A stretch of 39,255 bases of DNA from a virus, in the IMG/VR virus record IMGVR_UViG_3300037827_000293, positions 1 through 39,255 of that record. One strand, given 5' to 3'. Below the pieces are notes generated by a model, which saw nothing but the letters and a program-made list of their open reading frames with translations, searched no databases and was not told where the DNA came from. Both the position numbers and the translations under genes were made by a program. Every line of letters starts with the position of its first letter. Within the stretch, counting starts at the first letter, position 1. Shown piece after piece: positions 1 through 6,001 of the stretch.

Positions 1-127
1 CATATCGACATTATTAGTGACGGCCTCGAAATCCTCATACTTCTCTTTCCCAGGCGCAATTTTCTCTTTGTAGCTATTCACAATACGTTGAGCTATTTCT
101 GCGTCCGCTTTCTCTTGAGCTTCACGA
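1..127. repeat. Terminal direct repeat, left copy (contig circularisation overlap)
   Basis: These 127 bases are identical to the last 127 bases of the window (39129-39255). A repeat of exactly 127 nt at contig ends is the usual mark of a circular assembly closed at k=127. It lies inside a coding sequence that reads through the junction in frame, so it is probably not a biological terminal repeat. P22-like phages package circularly permuted headfuls, which assemble as circles. Confidence 0.9.
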
Positions 128-408
128 ACCCACTGATCGCGTTGGCGTGCCAACTCTTCGCTTGTCAATCGCTTAACATCATCTTCCGATAATGACTTAG
201 AGCTTTGAGCTTGACTTGATTGCGGTGCTTGTTGCGCATATTGCGTTTGTTGTTGCCGTTTAAAGCTCTCAACCGCATCATGTTTGGCTCGCCCTACAAT
301 CTCATTTAACTCTGATTGCTTAAATAATCGCTCTTGTGCTTGCTGAGCGGTTTCTTGTACCTGAGCCTGATTAGTATCAGACACGTTATCCATAACACTA
401 TTATCCAT
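1..408 (-). CDS. Scaffold-like protein, N-terminal part (continues at 39128)
   Basis: The reading frame starts at ATG 408-406 behind an AAGGA Shine-Dalgarno, runs off the left edge and resumes at 39128, ending at 38829. The joined gene is 235 aa. The N-terminal half is rich in Gln, Ala, Ser and charged residues with no hydrophobic core, as expected of an extended helical scaffold. It contains an SKSLSEDDVKRLTSEEL segment and a long charged helix. It sits directly upstream of the coat gene, which is where P22 gene 8 (scaffold) lies between portal and coat. The role is inferred from position and composition; I see no diagnostic motif. Its 5' leader carries an unusual tandem structured element (422-575). 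Confidence 0.75.
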   Translation of the reverse strand, partial: MDNSVMDNVSDTNQAQVQETAQQAQERLFKQSELNEIVGRAKHDAVESFKRQQQTQYAQQAPQSSQAQSSKSLSEDDVKRLTSEELARQRDQWVREAQEKADAEIAQRIVNSYKEKIAPGKEKYEDFEAVTNNVDM

Positions 409-421
409 AACAGTTCCTTCT

Positions 422-575
422 AGCTATTTCCCCGCCACGGTAATTCCTCTGCGTATCGAACAGGTCTCGAGCTATTACGCCGCCACGCTAAATAAAATCA
501 TCCCCGCATTACGCACGGGTCTCGTGTGAAAGTTACAGTCCATTGCACCATTTGCGAAATTCACACCCTAAGGGT
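422..575 (-). promoter_or_regulatory. Tandem structured 5' leader of the scaffold/coat operon
   Basis: On the minus strand this non-coding stretch holds two tandem copies of one motif, 523-470 and 468-422. Each begins GAGACC, has a small hairpin (CCCG/CGGG in copy 1, CCTG/CAG(A)GG in copy 2), and ends CGTGGCGG followed by AATAGCT after a short variable spacer. A third stem, GTGTGAA with TTCACAC (560-566 with 524-530), abuts copy 1. A short ACCC-TTA-GGGT hairpin overlaps its far side. The second copy ends a few bases from the scaffold Shine-Dalgarno, so control of translation is plausible. I match it to no named RNA family. The rest of 409-747 holds the repeat at 625-669 and a plus-strand promoter candidate. 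Confidence 0.5.
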
Positions 576-624
576 AGTCAAGTAAGGGATAGCCAACAAT
601 GAAGCGTATAGAGCGGTATGAATG

Positions 625-669
625 AATATTAGGTTTGCTGAATTAATATTAGGTTTGCTGAATTAATAT
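625..669. repeat. 20-bp tandem direct repeat upstream of the HTH gene
   Basis: The unit AATATTAGGTTTGCTGAATT occurs twice in perfect tandem (625-644, 645-664), followed by a partial third copy (AATAT). It lies between the divergent scaffold leader and the plus-strand HTH gene. A spacing of two helical turns suits a binding site for a small DNA-binding protein, possibly the neighbouring HTH protein. Confidence 0.7.
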
Positions 670-682
670 GACGTAAACAAGG

Positions 683-711
683 TTAACTAATGAAATAAAA
701 TGAAATATGAT
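683..711 (+). promoter_or_regulatory. Candidate sigma70 promoter for the HTH gene
   Basis: TTAACT (683-688) and TATGAT (706-711) are separated by 17 bp. The -10 is close to consensus and the -35 is weak. It points at the HTH gene starting at 748 and lies just downstream of the 20-bp tandem repeat. Confidence 0.4.
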
Positions 712-747
712 GTTTATATAGACTTTTGAACTTAATTAAGGATAATT

Positions 748-942
748 ATGTTATTATTAGATGGCGTTCAATATTTAGTAGAAAAAGAGGTTTCTGCTCG
801 GTATGGCCTATCCATTCATTGGTTTAGAAAAGCGCGTTATAATGGGAATAGCCCGAAATATCACACACTAAATGGGAAGGTTTATTATAAGGCAGAAAAT
901 GTGGATAAATGGTTCAAAGATAATTTGAAACCAGTTCATTGA
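748..942 (+). CDS. Small HTH_17/AlpA-type DNA-binding protein (excisionase-like)
   Basis: This is a 64-aa protein with a helix-turn-helix at about residues 13-35 (EKEVSARYGLSIHWFRKAR). It is followed by a small wing with NSPKYHTLNGKVYYKAENVDKWF. That layout (HTH, then SPKY-x-LNG-x-VYY, then a VDKWF helix) is typical of MerR-like AlpA/excisionase proteins, which bend DNA or regulate promoters. The SD AAGGA precedes the ATG. It is the only plus-strand gene in the structural half of the genome and has its own promoter candidate and hairpin. No integrase gene is visible, so a true excisionase role is doubtful. A local regulator is more likely. Confidence 0.75.
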   Translation: MLLLDGVQYLVEKEVSARYGLSIHWFRKARYNGNSPKYHTLNGKVYYKAENVDKWFKDNLKPVH

Positions 943-946
943 AAAT

Positions 947-988
947 GTTGGGCTTAATCAAAAAGGAAGGAAAAATATTAAGCCCAAC
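947..988. terminator. 12-bp perfect inverted repeat between convergent genes
   Basis: GTTGGGCTTAAT (947-958) pairs perfectly with ATTAAGCCCAAC (977-988) around an 18-nt loop that is nearly all purine on the plus strand. It fills the gap between the HTH gene end (942) and the convergent tail gene end (1004). On the minus strand only a short ATTTTC follows, and there is no T-run on the plus strand. A transcription barrier or mRNA 3'-end protector fits better than a textbook intrinsic terminator. Confidence 0.6.
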
Positions 989-1003
989 CAGGGAACAAAT
1001 ACT

Positions 1004-1831
1004 TTATAAAACAGAGTATCCAATTAAAATTGTACCATTTAAAGCAGTGGCAGCGGTATTGTTATAAATAGTTAATGTGGAAGTTCCACTACCCGCTGTA
1101 GCTTTTAAGGTTATATTTTCAGTGGTATTTGTACCGCCCATTATGGTTAACAATATTACAGATGTTGATGTAATTAATGTATTTGTCCAAGTAATGGCAT
1201 AACTAGAGCCACCTGCCGTAGTAAGAGCCGAAGTTGTAATTACCCCTGCGTTTCCGCTGGCAGTGACAGCATTAGCGGCCTCGGTACCATTGGCCTTGGC
1301 AAGGGTGATTTGACCCGCACCAGTCATAACATTGGCTGCGTTATTAAGCATTACCGCACTGGACGCGATTCCGGCATCTTGTACTGTTCCTGCAACATCG
1401 GAAAAACTTGCCAAATGACCAACAGTTGGCGCGGCAGAAAGCATGACCACGTTTGTTTTTGCGGCATTAGAGGGCAGATATCCCGCGTCTTTAATTTGTC
1501 CAGTTGTGCCATTAAATACAGCAAAATCACCAGATACCACAGGCAATAAAACGTCCCCTGGATTTGACCACTCAACTAAGGTAATTACACCGCTATTACT
1601 AATACTTACAGTAAATATACCGAATGAACCGGATTTAGTCACATTATTGTAACTATAAAGCACTTGAAGCACATCTGTTGCAGAGATTGGATTGCTTTCT
1701 AGATTAACTGAATTAAGATACCCTGCGGTTGTAATAGTGGCAAGGCTATCACCAAAAACAGCAAACTTCTGGTTAGGGAATACGCCCACCATCGCAGGCT
1801 GTTGAATTGGAAGCTGATATATAGTAGGCAT
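1004..1831 (-). CDS. Tail-fibre-like structural protein
   Basis: 275 aa, almost all small polar and beta-forming residues (Ser, Thr, Ala, Val, Asn) with no Cys. The middle carries a degenerate repeat of the type GQIKDAGYLPSNAAKTNVVM (about 110-130), echoed by TVQDAGIASSAVML. This repeat is familiar from tail-fibre and receptor-binding proteins of many phages. The C-terminus ends in a hydrophobic LIGYSVL strand. It follows the small-gene cluster behind the portal and is the last gene of the packaging operon, separated from the main tail array at 23-28 kb. It may be a fibre, spike or decoration; the exact virion position is unknown. Confidence 0.65.
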   Translation of the reverse strand: MPTIYQLPIQQPAMVGVFPNQKFAVFGDSLATITTAGYLNSVNLESNPISATDVLQVLYSYNNVTKSGSFGIFTVSISNSGVITLVEWSNPGDVLLPVVSGDFAVFNGTTGQIKDAGYLPSNAAKTNVVMLSAAPTVGHLASFSDVAGTVQDAGIASSAVMLNNAANVMTGAGQITLAKANGTEAANAVTASGNAGVITTSALTTAGGSSYAITWTNTLITSTSVILLTIMGGTNTTENITLKATAGSGTSTLTIYNNTAATALNGTILIGYSVL

Positions 1832-1844
1832 GATAGTCCTTATC

Positions 1845-2048
1845 CTATGCTTTTCTTGGGGTTAATACATCATTACGTTTCCAGTGCGATTCGCTGGGAA
1901 TATTCATGCCCATCTTGCCATTATGACCTTTAACGTCAGACATCATTTTATCGCCTTTACGTTGTTTAACACGCTCTATACCTTGCTGATGATTGTCTTT
2001 AACCATTCGGTTGTCTATCATCCCTTCTTTGCATTTATATTCGCTCAT
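1845..2048 (-). CDS. Small hydrophilic protein of unknown function
   Basis: 67 aa, highly charged (Lys, Arg, Asp, Glu, His) and rich in Met, with no membrane segment. It starts at an ATG behind AAGGACATTAAA. The C-terminal half (GHNGKMGMNIPSESHWKRNDVL) is less charged. It sits 14 nt upstream of the tail-fibre-like gene and in line with a run of similarly tiny basic genes behind the portal. I do not recognise a family. The coding call rests on the start signal, spacing and placement. Confidence 0.6.
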   Translation of the reverse strand: MSEYKCKEGMIDNRMVKDNHQQGIERVKQRKGDKMMSDVKGHNGKMGMNIPSESHWKRNDVLTPRKA

Positions 2049-2084
2049 TTTAATGTCCTTATTAAAGAGTCAATTATTGTATGT

Positions 2085-2267
2085 TTATTTTCTAAGTTTT
2101 TTCAATGTTTCTGCTAATCTTGCCCTTTTTCCTTCTTTTCCAGGTTTTTTAGCGGCTCTTTCTAGTTTCTTTTCAGGTATTTTTCTACCTTCTTTAACAT
2201 GAAGCTCCTTTCTTAAAGCCCCTGGTTTTTTTATAGCACCGGCAATCCAATTTTTCTTTTCAGCCAT
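2085..2267 (-). CDS. Small basic protein of the MAEKKNWIAGAIKKPGALRK type
   Basis: 60 aa starting at ATG 2267 behind AAGGAG. The start MAEKKNWIAGAIKKPGALRK, followed by GRKIPEKKLERAA and a C-terminal RARLAETLKKL, is a pattern I recognise from small conserved proteins near portal or head genes of many phages and prophages. Its function is not known to me. It is strongly cationic and could bind DNA or RNA. Longer upstream in-frame starts exist, but only this ATG has a good ribosome site and the conserved N-terminus. Confidence 0.75.
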   Translation of the reverse strand: MAEKKNWIAGAIKKPGALRKELHVKEGRKIPEKKLERAAKKPGKEGKRARLAETLKKLRK

Positions 2268-2277
2268 TTTAAGCTCC

Positions 2278-2541
2278 TTATAATGCCCTGGCAACGTCTT
2301 GAGCAACCGCGTTTCCCGCTGCCGCAACCGCATCGTTTGCCAAAGTTCCAACCAGGTTAATTGCAGGACTTAAAGCCGCTGCCGCAGCAGGTGACTTGGC
2401 TTGTAAAAGAGATTCAATTTTTGAAATCAGCAATTGAGCTTCTTTCTCCACCTGGGCTACAATAACAGGCTCTTCTTGAACCAATAAACTTTCAAGAATA
2501 GTAAGTAAATGACTACCAATAAATGTCAAAAGCATTTGCAT
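2278..2541 (-). CDS. Small amphipathic/hydrophobic protein, possibly membrane-active
   Basis: 87 aa from ATG 2541, which has AAGGAG seven bases upstream; an upstream GTG at 2568 is in frame but lacks an SD. Residues 1-30 are hydrophobic (MQMLLTFIGSHLLTILESLL) and the remainder is an Ala-rich stretch with charged Glu/Lys heptads. It could be an amphipathic helix pair or a weak membrane protein, and a holin-like role cannot be excluded. No family is recognised. It differs from its Lys-rich neighbours by being acidic and Ala/Leu-rich. Confidence 0.6.
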   Translation of the reverse strand: MQMLLTFIGSHLLTILESLLVQEEPVIVAQVEKEAQLLISKIESLLQAKSPAAAAALSPAINLVGTLANDAVAAAGNAVAQDVARAL

Positions 2542-2561
2542 GACACGCTCCTTGTGATGAA

Positions 2562-2810
2562 TTAACACTTATCTTTCATAGACTTTTTCATGTCTTTTTT
2601 AAGGTTCGATTTAGGTTTTACCGCTGGTACTGTGTCGCCTACAATTCGCGCTTTGGTTTCCTTTCTGCGAGTCTTGTTGGTGTCTTTGGCTACAGGTTTG
2701 ACCGATTTTTCGACCGATTTAAAAGCCTTTTTAGTGACCTTTTCTTCTCGTCTATCATACGGGTCTTTATCTAAGCCTGAGGCTCGTGTTTTTCTGCGCT
2801 CTCTATACAT
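2562..2810 (-). CDS. Small highly basic protein
   Basis: 82 aa with about a third Lys/Arg, starting MYRERRKTR and ending KKDMKKSMKDKC. There is no hydrophobic segment. Likely disordered, it could bind nucleic acid. Its first 40 nt overlap the end of the coiled-coil gene at 2771-2944, a tight overlap typical of this operon. No family is recognised. The Lys-rich tail resembles those of the neighbouring small basic proteins (2941-3057, 3054-3212), which suggests a shared or duplicated role. Confidence 0.6.
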   Translation of the reverse strand: MYRERRKTRASGLDKDPYDRREEKVTKKAFKSVEKSVKPVAKDTNKTRRKETKARIVGDTVPAVKPKSNLKKDMKKSMKDKC

Positions 2811-2944
2811 TTCTCTATCCGCTCCAATCGTTCATGAATGCCCTCTAAGGCTTCGATCAAACACTGCGTAGACTGATTGTACTCAGCGGCCGCAGATTCC
2901 ATTGACTCACATACCGCGTCTAATCTTTGTTCTAAATCACTCAT
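2771..2944 (-). CDS. Small acidic coiled-coil protein
   Basis: 57 aa starting at ATG 2944-2942, which overlaps the stop of the preceding 38-aa gene as ATGA. Heptad-like hydrophobics run through LEQRLDAVCESMES and LIEALEGIHERLERIEKCIE, predicting a parallel coiled coil. It contains three Cys residues. No family is recognised. It is the only acidic helical protein among cationic neighbours, so charge-based pairing with them is conceivable but not shown. Confidence 0.6.
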   Translation of the reverse strand: MSDLEQRLDAVCESMESAAAEYNQSTQCLIEALEGIHERLERIEKCIESAEKHEPQA

Positions 2945-3057
2945 TTCATGCAAGACTTCTTGACTATCTTTTTCACAAGCTTTTTATCCTGTGCCGCATC
3001 CATGTGCTTTGACATTTTCTTTTCGCGGGATTTAATGTCTTTTTTCTTCATTTTCAT
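2941..3057 (-). CDS. 38-aa Lys-rich peptide
   Basis: The product starts MKMKKKDIKSREKKMSKHMD and ends KKIVKKSCMK. It links its neighbours by ATGA overlaps at both ends: its ATG overlaps the stop of 3054-3212 and its stop overlaps the ATG of 2771-2944. About 40% of residues are Lys/Arg. Without it there would be an odd 100-nt hole in an otherwise gapless gene chain. Function unknown; nucleic-acid binding is plausible from charge alone. Confidence 0.6.
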   Translation of the reverse strand: MKMKKKDIKSREKKMSKHMDAAQDKKLVKKIVKKSCMK

Positions 3058-3212
3058 TTTTTCTTACTCCTTTTTTTGGGTATTTTAGCCCCAGATTTGC
3101 GAGCTTCATTGAGACTTGCAGCAATTGCTTGTTTTATTGGGTGGCCAGCTGCTTCCATTTCTGCAATATTTTCACCAATTACTTTTTTACTTTTTCCTTT
3201 TAAAAGAGGCAT
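3054..3212 (-). CDS. Small basic protein of the MPLLKGKSKKVIGENI type (DUF6496-like)
   Basis: 52 aa from ATG 3212-3210, behind AAAAGGATAAATA. The pattern MP-L-KGKSKK-I--NI--E--AGHP-KQAIA-ALNEA-K, with a Lys-rich end, is one I recognise in small phage proteins near head genes. I associate it with DUF6496, from memory and unverified. Function unknown. Upstream in-frame starts would add 22 unrelated residues and are rejected because the conserved motif begins at this ATG. Confidence 0.75.
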   Translation of the reverse strand: MPLLKGKSKKVIGENIAEMEAAGHPIKQAIAASLNEARKSGAKIPKKRSKKK

Positions 3213-3213
3213 A

Positions 3214-3387
3214 TTATTTATCCTTTTTAGCCCAAACAGTTTCGTACAATTGCCTGCGCTCAGCATGATTAGCGCCATCCATGTGTCTTCTTACTTGATT
3301 TTCTAATTGTGTATCATTAAGTTTATAAGTTTTTTTCAATTCTTTAAATGTGGCGGTGTGCAAATCATTCCAGGTTACTTTGCTCAT
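3214..3387 (-). CDS. 57-aa hypothetical protein
   Basis: A small gene from ATG 3387 to TAA 3216-3214, overlapping the end of 3365-3598 by 23 nt and ending 1 nt before the next start. The protein (MSKVTWNDLHTATFKELKKT at the start, HMDGANHAERRQLYETVWAK near the end) is helical and charged, with a balanced composition unlike random translation. Good stop/start coupling with both neighbours supports it. No family recognised. Confidence 0.6.
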   Translation of the reverse strand: MSKVTWNDLHTATFKELKKTYKLNDTQLENQVRRHMDGANHAERRQLYETVWAKKDK

Positions 3388-3598
3388 TTTCCTCTTCCTC
3401 TAAGGTTTGTTGTAAAAATCCTATCATCTCTTTTATTTCATCTGAATTTAGAATTTTACCTGGAAACGGAATAGTTTCATTAAAACCCTCTTCAAGATGA
3501 AATGAAAAGTTATGGGTGCTATTAACAAAGCTAACACCCCATTTATTACAGGCAAATTCCTTGCCCATACTCACAATTAATTCCCTTGGTTTACGCAT
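3365..3598 (-). CDS. Hypothetical protein overlapping the portal gene end
   Basis: 77 aa if started at the ATG (3598-3596) inside the portal stop region (CACC-ATG-CGTAA). Earlier in-frame ATGs at 3616 and 3625 are possible. The protein has MRKPRELIVSMGKEF, a mixed beta-like centre (WGVSFVNSTHNFSFHL) and a very acidic C-terminus (LEEEENEQSNLE). No family recognised. Overlap with the portal implies translational coupling to it. Confidence 0.6.
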   Translation of the reverse strand: MRKPRELIVSMGKEFACNKWGVSFVNSTHNFSFHLEEGFNETIPFPGKILNSDEIKEMIGFLQQTLEEEENEQSNLE

Positions 3599-5687
3599 GG
3601 TGCCGCTTGCCCTCATGTTTTTCATTCAACTTATGATGAAACTCTAAAGCTTCTTTAACATGGCGATGGCGCATGTCATGGCCTTTAATCTTCAAATCCA
3701 CCTGTTTTGCGAACCGCTCAGTTTGTGCTTTAACCAATTGGACGGTTGATGATTGCTCGCCAAGCTTGAGGCTTACTTCAAGCTTTTTCTCTTCTTGCTG
3801 GAGCTTTGCCATCTCAAGTTGCATTTTTTGCTGTGCTTGTTGATTTTGCATTTGCATTTTTTGCATATCGACTTGAGCTTTCATGGCAGCAGGATTTTGT
3901 TGTGCGGCCTGTTGTGCTGCTTGTTTCTCTTTCTGATATTCTTGCAACCACTCATCAGTTAACGCTTTAAGTTGTTCAACGCCCTTACCTTCAAGATTAT
4001 CCAGAACGAAATTCAAGCCTTTTTCTGCAATAAGCTGCGCAAACAATGGCGACATACCCATTATCTCTTTGACCATCATAATAGTTTTGGATTTCTGAAC
4101 TTGGAAGCTTGCGCCCGCTTTGAGGGTTACATTAAGTGAATTGGTGTCGAAATCCATCGGAAGCCCTTCTTCCTGATTGATTTTGACAAAGTGTCGCTTG
4201 CCATCATCATCAAGGATTGGAATGGTGCGTGGAGTAGTAAAGTATTTGGGCATTAAGTTCACATATATTTCAGCTACTCGTTGGAACCCTTGTAAGCAGC
4301 CCACAATATAAGGCATAGCAGTAGCATTTGACTGACTAGCAGCTTCAACGATGGCGATACCAGAAAGCTGGTTATTGTTAATCCCAAGGCTAGCATCGTA
4401 AGAGCCCAATACATTCTGAATGAGAGAATCAGCTCCTTTAAAAGCTTCGGCAATTTCTGGTGGTGCCGGAATACGGTTAACCTCGCGTATTGGATTACTA
4501 ATTGGCATGTCAGGATTGGATTCATGAACAGAATTATAAACCAGCACAGACTCTTTTTGAGTATCTTTGTAAGCCTGTAAAAATTCTTCCTCTTTTGGAA
4601 GGGCTTCTTTAGCCACCATGAACTTATGCTGTACCGTATTTTCGATCTCATTTGCCAATGAAATACCCGCGTAATTCTTAAGGCGTTGCGCACCTTTAGC
4701 ATGATAGACATAGGGTCTTGTTACCTGTCTGATGTTGCCGTTCTTTGGTGTCTTAATCATTAACGAATGGCCGTCAATAAATACCAATGGCAAATGAGAA
4801 AAGTCGGTCTCTTCGTACTCAAGCACCTGATTTTCGATTACTCGATAACGGCAAATAGTGTCAAGTAAGGTTTTCCTTGGTTTTCCAATGATAGTAGGTG
4901 GTACGGTAATGTCATTCCAAGTGTCCAGCATCTTACGATACTGCGGCATCGTCATTACTCGACCATCACGCACTTGAACGATAGTTTCTTCCTTGCGTTT
5001 TTTCTCATAGTAATCAGCAACGACAATAATTTGACTGTTGTCATTGAGATATGACCAATTAAATCCCGCGAAGTCTCGTCTAAAGCTTAGGTTTTTTAGC
5101 TCAATATCAGGATTTTCTTCAAGGAACTCTTCTTTATCTTTGGGGAACAACTGAAAGCAGAATTGGCCATCACCTTTATGTGAGAATCGTGCCAACTTAT
5201 CAAATCCTGTAAGTGTTGGCTCTTGTCGCTCAATCTTAATGACCTGATTCATTGACATGGGGTGTTCGTAGTCGGTAAATACTTTGATGGTGCTAAATCC
5301 ACCAGAAAGTAAGTCTTTATACACTTCATAACGAGTATGTTCGTTATTATCATCCATGAAGACATGCTTTAGGTGCTGCTCAACAACCTTAATGGTGATA
5401 GGGTCAGCTTTATCTTCATCAAACGCATTGACCTCAATATCAGGTTCCTGCTTTGAAAACTCACCCAGAAGTCTGCTAATATAGGCTTCGAGTACGTTGA
5501 ACTCTAGTTGCGGTCGGCCAATAGTTTGAAGCAACGTGATTTCATCTTCTTTCAATGAAGAGTCGAAAACAAAGCGTCTGAACTCATTATAGCGGTCGTA
5601 ATTATCTTTAAAATAATCGTGCGCATTGCGTACTTTTTTCTTAATACGCGCAAGATTATCTTGATAGCGTTTTGCTACGTCCTTCAT
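3591..5687 (-). CDS. Portal protein, P22 gp1-like
   Basis: 698 aa, close to the 725 aa of P22 gp1. Twelve copies form the ring at the packaging vertex, through which DNA enters and leaves. The N-terminal stretch (MKDVAKRYQDNLARIKKKVRNAHDY, then RRFVFDSSL, then the phrase TIGRPQLEFN) and the PISNPIREVNR/PEIAEAFKGADSLIQNVLGSYDASLGINN block match the P22-portal family. The C-terminal 130 residues are a Gln/Lys-rich helix (QQAAQQNPAAMKAQ, KMQMQNQQAQQKMQ), comparable to the P22 portal barrel. The ATG follows AAGGAGCTACAGCA. It lies downstream of TerL and is followed by small genes rather than directly by scaffold, an expanded version of the P22 order. Confidence 0.9.
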   Translation of the reverse strand: MKDVAKRYQDNLARIKKKVRNAHDYFKDNYDRYNEFRRFVFDSSLKEDEITLLQTIGRPQLEFNVLEAYISRLLGEFSKQEPDIEVNAFDEDKADPITIKVVEQHLKHVFMDDNNEHTRYEVYKDLLSGGFSTIKVFTDYEHPMSMNQVIKIERQEPTLTGFDKLARFSHKGDGQFCFQLFPKDKEEFLEENPDIELKNLSFRRDFAGFNWSYLNDNSQIIVVADYYEKKRKEETIVQVRDGRVMTMPQYRKMLDTWNDITVPPTIIGKPRKTLLDTICRYRVIENQVLEYEETDFSHLPLVFIDGHSLMIKTPKNGNIRQVTRPYVYHAKGAQRLKNYAGISLANEIENTVQHKFMVAKEALPKEEEFLQAYKDTQKESVLVYNSVHESNPDMPISNPIREVNRIPAPPEIAEAFKGADSLIQNVLGSYDASLGINNNQLSGIAIVEAASQSNATAMPYIVGCLQGFQRVAEIYVNLMPKYFTTPRTIPILDDDGKRHFVKINQEEGLPMDFDTNSLNVTLKAGASFQVQKSKTIMMVKEIMGMSPLFAQLIAEKGLNFVLDNLEGKGVEQLKALTDEWLQEYQKEKQAAQQAAQQNPAAMKAQVDMQKMQMQNQQAQQKMQLEMAKLQQEEKKLEVSLKLGEQSSTVQLVKAQTERFAKQVDLKIKGHDMRHRHVKEALEFHHKLNEKHEGKRHHA

Positions 5688-5746
5688 TGCTGTAGCTCCT
5701 TGTAGAGAAATCCTTTCCCTGCTTGAATTTATTGTATCTTAATTAT

Positions 5747-6001
5747 CTACTTTTCAAAATTATAAAATATTTTAAATACTCCATTATACTTTAACGTTAT
5801 AAAATTATTATCTCGAATTAACTGTCTAAATTGTTTATATAATATCCATTCCCTTTTTTTCATTTCTGGTTTTTTTTCTAAACAATATAAAAAAAATTTC
5901 TTATATAAATCTCTTAAAGGATAATTCAATACGCTACTATCGGAAGGAATAAATCCCATCTCCTTCAAAAATAGCTTTATTTCATCACCGTAAATAAGCA
6001 C
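5747..6001 (-). CDS. Hypothetical protein between TerL and portal
   Basis: 84 aa overlapping the TerL stop by 17 nt. It is basic and aromatic (Phe, Tyr, Trp), e.g. LRDLYKKFFLYCLEKKPE and WILYKQFRQLIRDNN. It is predicted helical with a beta end (FITLKYNGVFKIFYNFE). Its local AT content is higher than that of TerL or portal, which hints at separate acquisition. No family recognised; a small fold insert between packaging genes is typical moron placement. Confidence 0.6.
   Translation of the reverse strand: MLIYGDEIKLFLKEMGFIPSDSSVLNYPLRDLYKKFFLYCLEKKPEMKKREWILYKQFRQLIRDNNFITLKYNGVFKIFYNFEK

Noticed and set aside
4274-4711. 145-codon minus-strand frame inside the portal gene
   Set aside because: Shadow of the portal in another frame; Leu/Ile/Ser-rich noise with no family features.
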